DNA of 64,000 nt from Chaetorhynchus papuensis (GCA_013396525.1 VWYX01000341.1:712921-776920), one strand, 5' to 3'; counted from the first letter of the stretch, positions 39,336 to 51,593 are shown. Numbers and translations are program-made. The notes: generated by a model not told the origin, from the letters alone.

Positions 39336-40810
39336 GTACTACTAAATTTGAAGTGACTCTGAGGAATAGCTACACAGAATCATGAAGCATTTTACATAGC
39401 CTCAGCTTCAATATAGATTGATGGTTTTATTTCTTTATTCCTCCCTGTAAAAATGGTAAAATATGTAGGTGGACACCTAGTCAGACTTTTGGGATGTCTG
39501 TCTGAAATCTCTCCCATTCCTCAAAGGCTTGGCACCTTCAGAGAAGTAAAAGCAGTTTGGTATGGATTTTGTACACTTGAAGCCATTGGGCAAACAAAAA
39601 AGAATTCAAGACTACACGTGACAAAACTTGATATTCATTTCAGCTGGTGTTATTATGAGAAGCCCTGAGCCAAACACTCCAGTTTTAATATTAGAAGCAG
39701 CATTTAATCACTTCATTTGTGCAGTCACCTGCCAAATACATATTCCCAATCTTAAAAACTCTTCGAAAGGGGAGGGGGTGACAATGGTGTGATTTGCTGG
39801 AGACACCAACAGAAAGTATGTAACGAAACTGAATTTCAGAGCTGATAAAAGATGGTGGCACCAAAACTATGTTCATTTGTTGTCTGAACCACCTATCTAG
39901 ACATGGACATAAAGTGCCTTGTACAGGCAGCTGCTCTCCCACTGCTGCAACAGAGGTCCAGCCAGGGCACAAGGGGAAACTGAAATTTCACTACCCTTGT
40001 TAGACAGTCTGTAGCTGATGCCTTTAAACAGTCCTAAATCCTGTCATATAAAAATACTCTTTAAAGTGTGCTTGAGAGTATGAGGAAACTAAAACTTTGT
40101 GGGCTTTTTTTTTTATTATTATTTCTTGGCTCTTTCCCAGTGGTAGTTATAGGCACCGAGCGTGTATGCAGGCACACAGTCACATGCTTTCCCCTTAAAA
40201 TGAGGAAATAAAAAGTATGTGAAGGTCTCCTGGTGCATGAAAACTGAAAAAGTAAAACAAAACTAAAAAAAAAAAAGACTAGAAAATAAAACACTTTTAA
40301 TAACAGCAGGGCTGTGTTCTCTTCATTGCTTACAACTTGCACTCCAGTGCAACAGGAATTGAAATAACTGCTGAAGAATCAGGCACAGTTTTGTCTGTTT
40401 TGCTACTAGGTCATTTTTAGGGTGCAGGTGGATGGGACTGGGTGTGGCTTGTCCTGATCACAAATCTCTGGATTTCCTCTGCTGAAAATGATTAGTTTTC
40501 CGTCCTGTAATGCTGTCTGGACCTGGAACACTGGAGGAGATAGATGTCTCCCTAGCTGTTACCAGGCTGGCTTTGCTTGTGAACTTTTCCAAGCAGATAA
40601 CTCTTCACATTTTGGGTATAGATTGAAGCTTGACCTGAAGAAGGATGTGTTTAGGTGTGTGCTGAGGGCTTTCCCTAGTTAGAGCTGGAACAACTAGCAG
40701 ATCACACTCTGTAAAGCACCAATATCTGAAAAAATTGCCACCTCCTAGATCCTTAATTATTGGTGCTCCAGTGGGAACTTCTTTTATTTTGGCTGAGTTT
40801 TCTGAACTGA
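39336..40810. other. Unannotated DNA
   Basis: A T/A-rich stretch near 40105-40120 and an A-rich one near 40255-40290. No gene is recognised. Confidence 0.5.
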
Positions 40811-41097
40811 GAGACTTTTTACAGAGGCATGTGTGATAGGACCAAGAGGAATGGTTCCAAACTGAAAAAGAGTAGGTTTAAATCCGTTATTAGGAAGAAA
40901 ATCTTTGCTGTGAGGGTAGTGAGGCACTGGAACAGGTTGCCTAGAAAAGTTGTGGATGCTCCATCTCTGGAAGTGTTCAAGGCCAGGCTGGCCAGGGCTT
41001 TGAGCAACCTGGTCTAGTGGAAGGTGTCCCTGTCCATGGTGGCAGGTTGGAGCTCAATGGTCCCTTCCAACCCAAACCATTCTCTGATTCCATGATA
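40811..41097 (+). mobile_element. CR1 LINE 3' end, best preserved copy
   Basis: The segment covers the last part of ORF2 and the 3' UTR. GGCATGTGTGATAGGACCAAG at 40827, then the C-terminal coding block to a TAG at 41015-41017, then GGAAGGTGTCCCTGTCCATGG and TCCCTTCCAACCCAAACCATTC, ending in TCTGATTCCATGAT at about 41097. It is 5'-truncated. Divergence from the family pattern is visibly lower than in the copies at 2653 and 4197, so it is probably the youngest of the five. Confidence 0.95.
40829..41017 (+). pseudogene. CR1 ORF2 C-terminal remnant (62 codons, open)
   Basis: This is the only coding sequence in the window I can assign to a family. The frame carries IRKKIFAVRVVRHWNRLPRKVV and APSLEVFKARL, the C-terminal motif of CR1 ORF2 (endonuclease/reverse transcriptase polyprotein), and stops at the usual place after NLV. 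The catalytic domains lie far upstream and are missing, so no active protein is made. The ATG at 40829 is fortuitous. The frame is intact to its natural stop, in contrast to the copy at 4197. Confidence 0.88.
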
Positions 41098-41746
41098 ACT
41101 AGTTAGCAGATATCTATGAGAAATTAGACCCTCTGGAATACTTCCCTGAGCCCTTTACACAGGTGGACCACATCCACTGCTAGTTCAGAGATTTTACACA
41201 TTTTCCCCATGGCCACAGCTGAAAGGCTTCAGCTGCACAGCTGCTACAGCAAAGCTGCCTCAACTTGAGGCACTTAACTGGATGACCAAAGTTGTCCAAG
41301 GCTTCAATCATTGCCAAAGGACAGAGCTAGGCATCTCCAATTCATGGTTTGGATATAAGCAGTCTGGACCACAGAGGGCAATGGATACAAGCAGGCTTCC
41401 TGACTGCAGAACCCAGCAGCTCTGCTTCTGCACCTGCAGACAGATGAATTTTGGGAGGATAAATCCAGCCCCAACAGTAGATTGGCTCTGATTTGTGGGC
41501 ATATTATAATTCTGTGAGGGCACTGCTGTGTAGATTTCCTTTCCTGAGGCTATTTAATAGAGGCTTCATTATGGAAGGAGATGATACAGGGCCATGTAAT
41601 TTCAAAGGAGAACAAAGCTTGCTGTAGAGGTGTGAGCAGAATCCTGGAAGCTGTCTGTAGTCAGGCTGATTAGATAATATTTCCCAAAGAGTTTTCATTA
41701 GAGAAGTCTTTGTATTAAGATCATTTTTACTTTTTGCAAACCATAT
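41098..41746. other. Unannotated DNA
   Basis: No gene or repeat is recognised downstream of the CR1. Confidence 0.5.
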
Positions 41747-41766
41747 GAAGTTCTGTGAAGTTCTGC
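41747..41766. repeat. Tandem 10-mer duplication
   Basis: GAAGTTCTGT followed by GAAGTTCTGC. It is probably a replication-slippage product. Confidence 0.6.
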
Positions 41767-41859
41767 AGGAGAAAACATTTTTAAAACAAAAATGGATTTA
41801 GGATCCCAATTCAAAATTTCAGTTTGAAATGGGAAAATTGTATCAGTACTACATTTCTA

Positions 41860-42180
41860 TGCATTTTTCATATTTCTGTTTTGTGTATGCCTTCTTATAT
41901 GAGATCACTGTTGAAATGTTCTCATTTTAATTTTTGAACAATAAAGCAATCTCTTGGATATTAATGAAACCAGGATTTAATCCAATTCACAAAAAGAGCT
42001 AAGACACTCTAATTAGCTCAATGTGATTGCCCTTAATAATTTAAAGCAGACAATATGAGGATATTTCAATGACCACTTGCATTCATACTTTGATGTACCA
42101 TCAGCAGTAGGAACAAACGCTATATGGTCTTAATATAAAATATTTTTTTAAAACCCACATAAAATTCAGAATTATTTTTG
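41860..42180. promoter_or_regulatory. AT-rich block with homeodomain-type motifs
   Basis: It includes GGATTTAATCC (41973-41983, containing one TAATCC as bound by OTX/PITX-type factors), TAATTA (42010-42015), ATTAATGAAA and TTAATAATTTAAA. It lacks transposon similarity and resembles developmental enhancers in texture. No direct evidence of function exists in one sequence. Confidence 0.22.
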
Positions 42181-42208
42181 AAAGCCAGGTAAGAAATATT
42201 AGAAGATT

Positions 42209-42223
42209 AAAAAAAAAAAAAAA
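42209..42223 (+). repeat. A15 homopolymer
   Basis: An uninterrupted A run about 50 bp upstream of the double hairpin. It could be the A-tail of an ancient insertion, but no body is recognised upstream. Confidence 0.9.
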
Positions 42224-42273
42224 GTCAAAGTCTGATTTTATTTTCTCTTTTTTTCCTGGAATTCAACCTCCAC

Positions 42274-42324
42274 ATTTGAAATTGAGTTTTCTCAATTTCA
42301 AATTTTACTGTAACCTACAGTAAA
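42274..42324. repeat. Two adjacent perfect inverted repeats (double hairpin)
   Basis: Hairpin 1 has arms ATTTGAAATTGAG (42274-42286) and CTCAATTTCAAAT (42291-42303) around a TTTT loop, 13 paired bases without mismatch. Hairpin 2 starts at the next base: arms TTTACTGTA (42304-42312) and TACAGTAAA (42316-42324) around ACC. Both stems are AT-rich. They are too short and separate to look like a standard pre-miRNA. No terminal inverted repeats or target duplications of a MITE are visible around them. Confidence 0.85.
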
Positions 42325-43350
42325 TTTGGCTGCAATGGTTTCAAATGATGCTATCCCAGCTGTATTGTTTCTACTGGTTGAGATAACCAGCCTCAGAGTA
42401 AGGCTCAATGAACTTAGTGCAACCCCCTTATTACTTTCTCCAAATGGGAGGTGTAACTAAAGCTCCCAGGCTCGAAAAATAAGGGGCTGGGACAGGATCT
42501 CACTTTGCATCCTGTCCTTCAGTCTTGTCTCAGAAGCAGTGACCTTCAGCAGGGTAAAATGGCAAATAGATGGAGGCAGAGCATTTTATCTGGTCCTGGA
42601 TGCTCACCCGCCCCTGCCTGGTAGTCGGCATCCCATGGCATCTGCAGGCAGATCTCATCCCGCCTTTGTCTTAATTCCCCCTTCCGTAAAAAATATAAGT
42701 AATAACGCAAGTACCTACCTCAAAGCAGAGCAGGAATTAATTACTGTTAGTAAAGTCCTTTGAAGATAAGATCTAAGTATTATTATTAATAATTTACCTG
42801 CAATTTGCTCTGTGCCTTAAAAGACAGAAATAACTTACCATGAAATTATGTGATACTACCTAGGGCTAAATTAAGGTCTTGAATGGATGTGAAGGGCTTA
42901 CCTTACTGTTAATGTAAACTACTAGGTAGAAATGCCAAAAGGCAGAACTGGGCTTTATGTAAATACGCAGCAAGGACCTCATTATAGCACACAGAATTAG
43001 TATTTATAGGATACCAAGGTCTTATGAATTATAAGTTATCCATTTCCTGGGATGTATACAGAGGTGCAGATCTTCAAAGACAGCCTTTTTAAGAAAGGTA
43101 AAAATTATTTTGTAGCATGCATTTAAAGATAATAACAGAAAAGACTTAAAGATTTATTAGTCTAAGAGGTAACATACGAAGTTTTCCTTGGTTTCTTCAG
43201 GCTGACACAATAACCCTCTTGCATAATTTATCTCCCATTGTTTACATCATTCATTATCCTAATGAGATACTTAAACATAATCTCCATCGGAAATGCTTGC
43301 TTTGCCATAGGAGTGAAGGTTTAAGCTTCAGGAGAATAAGACTCAGTACT
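42325..43350. other. Unannotated DNA
   Basis: AT-rich in places (TATTATTATTAATAATTTAC near 42778). No gene or transposon is recognised. Confidence 0.5.
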
Positions 43351-43405
43351 GAGAAGCCAAGAGACCCATGAACAGAAGTGGAGAGACCAAGAGACCCATG
43401 ACAGG
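43351..43405. repeat. Two-copy tandem repeat, period 30
   Basis: CCAAGAGACCCATGA occurs at about 43356 and 43386 within two near-identical segments that begin GAGAAG and GAGAGA at 43351 and 43381. Differences are few, so the duplication is fairly recent. Confidence 0.8.
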
Positions 43406-43458
43406 TCCTCCTGTCAGAGGAAGCAGAGGGCAGAGAGCCACATGATCCCCTTGCATCC

Positions 43459-43640
43459 TTAGGAGAGAAAACGAGGCAGCTGTGGCAATGTTCCAGTCCT
43501 TCCAGCACCTCGAGAGCAGAGGGATGCTCGCAACAAGAGCCGTGCATTACTCACGTACCCCTGCTCAGCTACGGCCCACGCTGCAATAACTCGCCCCAGA
43601 GTCAACTTTCCTCTGCGTGATAAATGACGGTAAGCCACCA
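43459..43640. promoter_or_regulatory. Local CpG cluster within the longest open frame
   Basis: About ten CpGs fall within 175 bp, including CTCGAG, ACTCACGTAC, GCTACGGCC and TGCGTGAT, whereas flanking kilobases are nearly CpG-free. On the plus strand ACG|GTAAGCC at 43627-43636 is a good splice-donor match. On the minus strand the cluster lies at the C-terminal end of a 165-codon open frame (43459-43956), the longest in the window, whose predicted protein has no domain I recognise. It might be an unmethylated regulatory element or first exon, or an old CpG-rich LTR piece. Confidence 0.3.
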
Positions 43641-43956
43641 GCAACACTTCATGAATCTCTCCTTTAAACCTTTTCCAGGGATCAAGACACATTTTACTTC
43701 TATAGTTTATGAAGACATACCCAGAGGTATCAAAGGGGAGAGAAATATACCCATTTGAACAGTGGATTCTTGGCAGCTGCCACAGCCATGAGACAAAACA
43801 GGTTGACTGGTAGAGAATATCTTCTCTCCCAGTCTGAAGGCCAGGCTCTGGGCAAATTTTATGCACAGAGCATAGCAAGCAACATGAGGAAGACTTAATA
43901 TTTTGTAATAGATGATAAGCTTTGTCCGAGTTTTCATCATATCTGTGAGATAACAT

Positions 43957-44102
43957 CTTCCTGAAGCCTTACCAAATTTATATCTCCAAGGTTAACAAAA
44001 GGTAATACTAATGGGAAGGAAATGGCAGGGATGATGAACTCTAGCTGCTGAAGAGGTGAGAATATGAATAATTTGCCTGTGAGCAACTCTTTACTGTGAG
44101 AA
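43957..44102. other. Unannotated DNA
   Basis: Nothing recognised. Confidence 0.5.
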
Positions 44103-44117
44103 GTGGTGGTGGTGGTG
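44103..44117 (+). repeat. (GTG)5 microsatellite
   Basis: Five uninterrupted GTG units. Confidence 0.85.
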
Positions 44118-45710
44118 TAACAGCAGTACAGTGAGGAGCTGGAATGTATACCCTAAAGGTACCATGATGTAAACCAAGTATCTCCAGTACTTGGTGACTA
44201 CAGGGTCCTGATTTTTTCCTGTCTGGAGAAAGAGTTATCTTCTCTCATTCTTTGCTTAATAAGCCAAAGCAGTGGAAAAAGCTTCTCTGTTTGTAGTCTG
44301 TATCTGAGCAACTGAATCATGATGGAGAATTTAGGTCAAGCTAAGCAGATTTAGCTTAAGGACCTGACCACAGTTTTTGAACTGTATCTTCTCCAGTATT
44401 TGGATGTGAGTGGTTGCATTAGTCCCTCTCACAGAAGTACAGTTCATGCAATAGGAGACAACAAGAAAGTTTCATGCCCGCTTTTAAAATAAGAATACTC
44501 TTACAGCTGTTCCTCAGAGTCATTAGCTACTATTTACAGGGATTATGAAGTAAGTTTTCTACTACAGAATTAAAAATTGTCATTAATACCATGCTTTGCA
44601 GAGCTTTCATAGCTCACCTTTGGGCTATGCATAGACCAAAATGCTCAGGAGAAAGTTAATTTGCAATTAACAATACTTTGTTTGTACATGTTATTTGTGC
44701 AGTTCCAGTTTTAACCAGGAGACAGCAGTGGTGCTTAAAGCAATCCATGACTTTGTCTGCCTCTCTGAAAATATTCTGAGAATATATCTAGAATTTCCCC
44801 CTAACACCAACAATCAAGACTTCTACTTTCACCAGTTCAGAGTATGGATGTAAAACTGGACTAGCCCAGGAAAATATTCAGCCAATGACAGTAGGAAATC
44901 AGTCCCTGCTCTTTTTTTGTGTTCTACTTTGTGTAGATATTAAAAATTCATGAAGAAAAGTGAGTTGGAGACTTGCCCATAAAAGATCATTAAATATCGA
45001 AGGTGGACATTTTGTTTCCTCATCTGCATCAGGATGAAACTACTGGCTTTTGGCTCTGTTTCTGGCTGTGAGCTGAAGTCCTACCCTGGGCTTAGGAAAC
45101 TTTCCTGACAAAAATTTCACAGAGACGTTGATGTCTTTACAATGAAAACTTCCGTTTGAACAAACAAGTATTTTTATGTTAATCCTCATTTTTCTGGAAA
45201 ACAGGTAGTTTGAGGCAGCTCCAAGTATAAAACTTGATGCAGAATATGATCCAGCCTCATTTCATTGTCATCAGTGGTCCTCTTTCCTCATCTTTATTTA
45301 ATGGTTACTGGCTTTTTTGATTTTGCCAAGATGGTGCATCTCTCAATTTCTAGAACCATACGCAGAGCTCAGAGATTCCACAGGTGTCAATTGCCTTTGT
45401 TGCTTCTCAAATCCACATGCAGCCATTTGGTGATCGCACAGGACAGACTTAGGTGCTGCCAGGTTGCAGGTATTTTTTCAACTCTTAACACTTTATGACT
45501 ACACTACCCCCCAGGTCAAGTGTTAAATGTGTTTTTCAAACAGATCTTTTCGTGCTGGCTCCGGTAAGACAGGCACTAGTTAATAAAAGAGATATTGTTG
45601 TTGTATTTGTAGCAAATCACAGTAGCAGGTGCCACAGGAGCTGAATGCACACACCCAAGGCTTACCAGTTCAGCTGATACTGCAGGCATATTTTTAGATG
45701 CCTCTTGTAC
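44118..45710. other. Unannotated DNA
   Basis: No gene, RNA or transposon is recognised. Confidence 0.5.
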
Positions 45711-45729
45711 TATACTGACCTATACTGAC
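45711..45729. repeat. Tandem TATACTGAC duplication
   Basis: TATACTGACC is followed by TATACTGAC in direct tandem, a two-copy 10-bp repeat. Confidence 0.7.
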
Positions 45730-45835
45730 ATTTGTGATTTGTTTTCAGTAATATCTGCCTGGGTAGCAGAATCTGTCTGGTCCTTATGGTCAGTGAACCA
45801 TGGGCTCAGTCATTCACACTTCCATTACCTTGCAG

Positions 45836-46153
45836 TTGATCTCAGCCACCTCATATGTCGAGTTCTTAGCTACAGAGGCTGCTGTCAGCCCCTCAGATTG
45901 GCCTCCACCCTTTCCAGCGAATTTCCAGAGTCAATTGAATCAACTGTCTTCTGGTATTATCTTCAGTGTAATGGACCCTGGATGCCTAACACGTATCAGA
46001 CAAAGGAACACAGAAATATCTGTCTTAGCAGAGGGCAATAAGTCTCTACATGGTAGTATGTGCTCCTACTTTTCAAACACTAAAGTTGATGTGGAAGTGA
46101 AAACCAAAGCTCAGACAGATATGAGGAAAAGAAGAATTAAGGCAGCAGAATGA
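45836..46153 (+). other. Open stretch behind a splice-acceptor-like site
   Basis: ACACTTCCATTACCTTGCAG ends at 45835. The following frame is open for 105 codons to a TGA at 46151-46153; upstream the frame is closed by TGA at 45794-45796. It would read as a terminal exon with Pro-rich (SDWPPPFP) and Lys/Arg-rich ends. I recognise no family. Another phase of the same DNA is also open, which weakens the case. Confidence 0.12.
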
Positions 46154-49100
46154 AAAACCCCTTACTCAGTCCCATGGTGCAAAGTCTGAAGGGAGAGAAA
46201 ATGTTCTTCACAAGAGGAAGTGACAGCAAAGTAAAACTGTTCTCAGACCCAGATGAAGGACTTTTTGAGGCTTCTCCGTTCCTACTGTACTAACATTTCT
46301 GATGTGTTGAATCTGATTTGCAATTTACTTCCATTATAAACTTTTACAGTCAGCCCTGTGTCCAAACTCAGTCTTCTCAAATGTTTCATTATGTCTCAGT
46401 CTTTCTTATATTGAAACATTTGCTGTCAGGGACATAACTTGGTTTGTCACTACATGATTGGTATTCACGGCAGCCATCTCTGAAGTTGTCTTGAGTAACC
46501 AGCCTCATGCAAGCAGTGATATTGGCGAGGCTGGAATTCTCTTGTTGTCCGTGGATGGAGGTGGCTTAGGGGCTACTGGCATGTGATAGAATAGAAATAG
46601 AAAAGCCTTTCTTGTTCCAGCTGTTTTGTTTGGTGTGGTTGGGCTTGTATATTGATTTGATTACACTTTTATAGGTGCAGATATTTCCTCTGGATACATA
46701 AAAGAATTGAAAATGGATCTTCCATTATGGAAGAAACATGTTCTGCATAATACAGATGATACCATGACATCTTTCAAGCAAGGTGGCCCTGTGGGGAGCA
46801 TTCATCTTCATATGTTTAGCTCTGATCCTCTTGGTTTTCATATAAGGGTAGCTTTTCAGTAATTAGGGTAAAATACACTCTAGACACATCTGACCCTCCT
46901 GCTGTTGTTAACTGAACTAGTGGAGAGGAGCCTTGCTTAAGCTGCAATAACACTGTATTTAACAGCACAGAGACAGCAAAGAAAAAGAAATTAACATAAA
47001 ATAACCCCATAAGTAATTGTAAAGCCTGTGATTTCCTTCATAAGTTGTGCAGTTGCAATAAATAGTATTGTGCTGTGACAAAAATGAATGCAAAATAATA
47101 TCCTTGCAGGACACACAATGAGTCATTTATTGGGAAAATAACTGTGCGTTCTGAAAGGAATTCTATATCTTCTTTAAACAGATGAGTATGACTATTTTTA
47201 TTATTATCATGGGGCTGTAATGCTCCTAAAAGCTATGACTGATATGTTGGAGCCTTCTACCCAAGAGAGGATCTGGGAGTTTGTATTTTTGTATTGTTTA
47301 TTTACAAAGGACATTAGTAGGTGGAACTCTACACAGAAATTTTAAGCCAGGGTTTGGCTGCTGTTTCCATTTTAAACCTAGAAAATCAAAAGTTTTCAAA
47401 TTCATGAGGTAAGTGAGAACAATTCCACTTCTACTGAAATCTCACTTCTGCTGCAGAGGAGAAACAAGAAATTATTCATAGCATCTGCTGAATAAGGAGC
47501 TTCCAGGTTCCCAGTTCCTTGTCAGCTCCACTTTGGAGCTGCAATCCGGTGTCCCTAAAGCCCAGGAGCAATGAAAGCCTAAATGCCTTGTGACAGGCAG
47601 GAGGTGGGGACCTGGGGACTTTGAAGCCTGTAAACTCAGTATCCCACAGGGTCTGGGCTTTCCATCTCTCATCAGCCTGCTAGGAGAGTGAACTGACAAG
47701 CAGAGGGGAGTCTAAAAAATGGGGTTTCTTGTCCTTCAGCTGGAAAGGCAGGCTGGTAGGAGGCCAGGTGAAATTTCCAGTCAGGTTTGGAAGCCTGTCA
47801 GTGGTTTCACAGCAACTTCATTGCAATTAAACTGTCTCAAAGAAGGATTTTATTTTTGATGAATAAGCAGTTCTTCTGCAGGAAGGAAAAAGTAAACTAA
47901 ACAGGGAATTCCCAATTAGCTACAATAACAGGCCTGTTGCTCACTGAGCGTGGCACTTGAAGAAAATACATTCCAGAAAGCAGAGTCATGGGGGTGAGGA
48001 GTCTGTCCATTGGTGGGTAATAGGAAACCAACAAGTGGCTGCCTCGGAAATAGGCACTGATGGTGCTCTGGTATCAGTGCAGCCAAGGGGTTGTGATGAA
48101 GATGTAGTAGACAAAAATGCCTGTGCTGACTGTATGGCTTCTGCTGAAGTGATTGTCCTGCTCGTCCCTGCGCATCCTCCACCCTTGTGCCCTCTCCAGC
48201 TCTCCTCTAAGCCATCAGCAACCTGATTCAGCTGAATAAACTGACAGAAGGGTAGTTACTTTCTTTTCTTCTCAGTGTATTTTCTACCATCATTAGAATA
48301 GCCTCAGAATTGGAAGCTGGAGTAGGGGAGAAAGGGAAAAGGAGGAAAGGAGGAAAGCAGGATCTGTTTTCTAGTTCCTTTTGCCAGGGCCAGTAAGGCC
48401 TCTGAGCCATATCCCTTATGGCCAGTCATGCACAGACAGATCAGACTGTCTGCATGCAGTCTGTGCTTCAACACAAATTTCTAAACATGTCTTCAAGTGT
48501 CTTCTTTAAAATTAATCTCTCCTTGCCAGTTCTTCTCAATGTACTGTACTTGTTATGATTGTCCTCACAATTCTTGGAAAATCTGTAGGACAGTTCTGTA
48601 ATGCAGAGGTTACAGGCAGGTCCTATTTTCACATGCCTTGATCCTGAGCACTCTTTTGGGTACTGTTGTTGACTCTGGTAGAGTTAGACAGTTATAGAAG
48701 GCAGATGAATGGCACACAAAAGCAATACCCTATGGCAGTGTGCTGACAGCAATGAGAGGTTTGTCCATAGAAAAGCAATGGACTTTCTGTAAGACCTCTG
48801 ACACAGGAAACACATGGATTATACACATTTTCTCATTAGTCTCATTTTCTAGGACCCAGATAATTTAGTCTATCTCAGCTCAGATGGCAAGATTCAATTT
48901 CCCACCACCACCATAAAACTTGAGTAAACCTGGGTTATCCTTTGACAGCAAAATAAAGGAACAAAAATGTCACATTACTTTTCTCTTTTAAAATCTCAGG
49001 GGTTTTTTAATCAAATCAAAGATTTTGGAGCTTTCCAAGACTTTGAGGTTGCTTGAATTTGGCAGTACCTACTTCATAACAATGAGAGAAACATTTTGCT

Positions 49101-51593
49101 TGAGGGAGTATGAAATCATACCTGGAGTCTCACTCTCACCCAAACTCCTTAGAAAGATTTTCAGTATGGTGGGAATATTATGACTCCAAGCAGTAGGAAC
49201 TAATTTGGGTTATTTCACCAGATGCTTCACCAAGAGAATGTGGTCACCACTTTAAAAACCTGTAATGGCTATTTGTTTGGAGTCAGCAAGGGATTTTGTA
49301 CTAATTCCTAAAATTTCAGGAGAACAGTGAATTTTATGCTAAATTTATTCATAGACTAGATGTACCTTTTTATAAAGTGCATAATAATTCTGATTTGTGT
49401 GTTCAGATAATACCATCTGCTCAGACTTGCAAAGGAAAAGGCAGGCTCTACTTCTATATCTCTAGGGAGGACCTCTGTCTCCTGCTTTTTTTTTTTAATT
49501 TAATTCATTTGAGGGGAGAGGGAATACAGAGAAAAGAGGTTATCAATTTGTATAGCACTTCCAAAACATTGAAGAAAATTCAGCTGCCTTTTGCTTGATG
49601 CAGTTATAAGGCAGTTCAGTTAAAAAAAATAAAAAAGCACACCTACAATAAAAAAAATTAAGCCAAAACTGGTAGGGAAGATTTGTCTCCTGGAAAGACT
49701 GTGAAATCCATTGTAATATTTTTAATTTTTTTAATTACCACAGACATTCCCAAGCTTTGGCAGTAAGAGAGGCCATTTTGCAGTGACATGATGTGTAATA
49801 CTGACAAAATTGAATGCCCGGCATCCCAGAACACTGGACTGCTTCTCAAGCTGGGTCACTCATGGAATAAAACAGCATTTCATGTCCTGGAAGATCATAT
49901 TTTGCTGTAGCATGTCTGTCACATATACTATCAAGACTGGAAGACAGGTTTTTAGAGCACCTTGTACCTTCAAATTTCAAGGCACTTTGCAGGGCTTGAG
50001 TGGCAACCATGAGAGGACTCATTAGTGCTGCATGCTCTTCCTGCTCCTCTGCTGCTTCTGCTGCAAAATGCATCTGATGCTGATTTCCTTTGTAATGCAC
50101 CTTGGGGAAAAGGGAAACTCATAGTCTGAGTGGGATACCATTCTGATAGAAATAACTGCGAGGAGAAAAGTTCTGCCCCAGAGTGTCTCTAGCCTCAGGC
50201 TCCACTCACGCAATGCATTCAGCATGCAGTGCACTTTGTGCTACGTGAACAGCTCAGCTGACTTCAGTGCTGCCTGAGGTGCACCTTCACAGTGCCTCGA
50301 GTTAAACACATACAGGCAAGACTTTGACGAGTCATAGGCCAAGTGCTGTAGCCCTGTGAAATTCCCTTTGCCACGGATCTCTGTATCTGTGGAGAGCTCC
50401 CCTGAAACAAATATCAGTTCTGATTCCAAGCTCTACTTGAGGAGAAAAAGGCAGAGATGAAGAAAAAAAAAATACATTGGAGAGAGAAGGAAGGAGTAAA
50501 GCACATGGGAACATGGCTGTCAGGAAAGGAAGGGATATGGGATGGCTGAAAGAGCATAGGCATCACTGGGCACCTTTGTGTACACAGACGTACAGAGAGG
50601 CTGAGCTGGCCGTGCCCAAAGGTGTGGGTGCAGTCTAGCTCCAGCTTAGAAACCACCTGGTTGTAATAATGAAGCTTGGGTTTGACCTGATACAATCCTG
50701 AACACACATTTAGACCTATCTCTGCAGACTTAGCCTGCACACAACTGTTATCTGAAATACAGGGGCCCAACCAAGTACAGTGGTAGATACGTGGGTGCCA
50801 AATCCTCTTTCCAATCCATCCTTTATGGGAGGCAATTCACTTGCAGATTGCTAAGCATCGTTCGTTCACACTGGGTCCTGTCCAGCAGGGCTTTGTTCCT
50901 ACTTCTTGCTTGTGATTCAAAGAAACAGAAACCAGGAAATTATTGTTTTCAGATGTGAGATCTCTTTTTTTTTTTAGGGTAATCTCATGGTTTTGGGGGA
51001 CTGACCTGATTTATCTGGATGTTTTGGACTGGCAAAGCTGCATCTAGATTAGCCTTTCCTATTGTGAAGTTCCTAGTTGAAAATCCTAAGGACCTCAATC
51101 CAGATCCACATTTACCCAGATAGATAAACTGAATGCTGTGAAATTTTAAAGCATGTGAGTATTTCAGAGAAAACTTCAGCAGGAATCAGATTCTCCTTTT
51201 AAATCTTTTTTCTCACACGTGTCTGACTTTTGAGCTTAATTAAATCCCACAGATGGTTGGCATTATGGCAGGAACAAACAATATCTATGGAAAATCCCTC
51301 CTGAAGAGAAACCCTTTTGCTTGGCCCATTTCTGCACAGGGGACTGAGTGGTGTGAGCTACTGACTTTCCAAAACCAGCCGTAGCGGCGTGATCCAAACA
51401 GCTTTAGGCACAAGGCTTGGCACATTATATTAATATTTCCTTCCTGCATGGAAAAATATATTCAGATCATCAGGAGCACTCCTGACATGGTGATGGGAGA
51501 GGACACTAACCAGCAAAGAAGTGTAACTTTTGAAGAGTTTTTTCCACCATTTGACTATGAAGCTAAAAGGCAAAGATAAATATCAGTAGGTAT
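46154..51593. other. Unannotated DNA
   Basis: Open frames are at most 118 codons (50414-50770 minus) and show no domain. A-rich short tracts lie near 49622-49660. No transposon or RNA gene is recognised. Confidence 0.5.

Noticed and set aside
39976..39985. GAAACTGAAA, an ISRE/IRF-type motif
   Set aside because: About two GAAANNGAAA matches are expected by chance in 64 kb over both strands.
45836..45870. SYVEF resemblance to the cystatin-type domain of fetuins
   Set aside because: Only five or so residues agree, the expected cysteine is missing, and no other cystatin exon is present.
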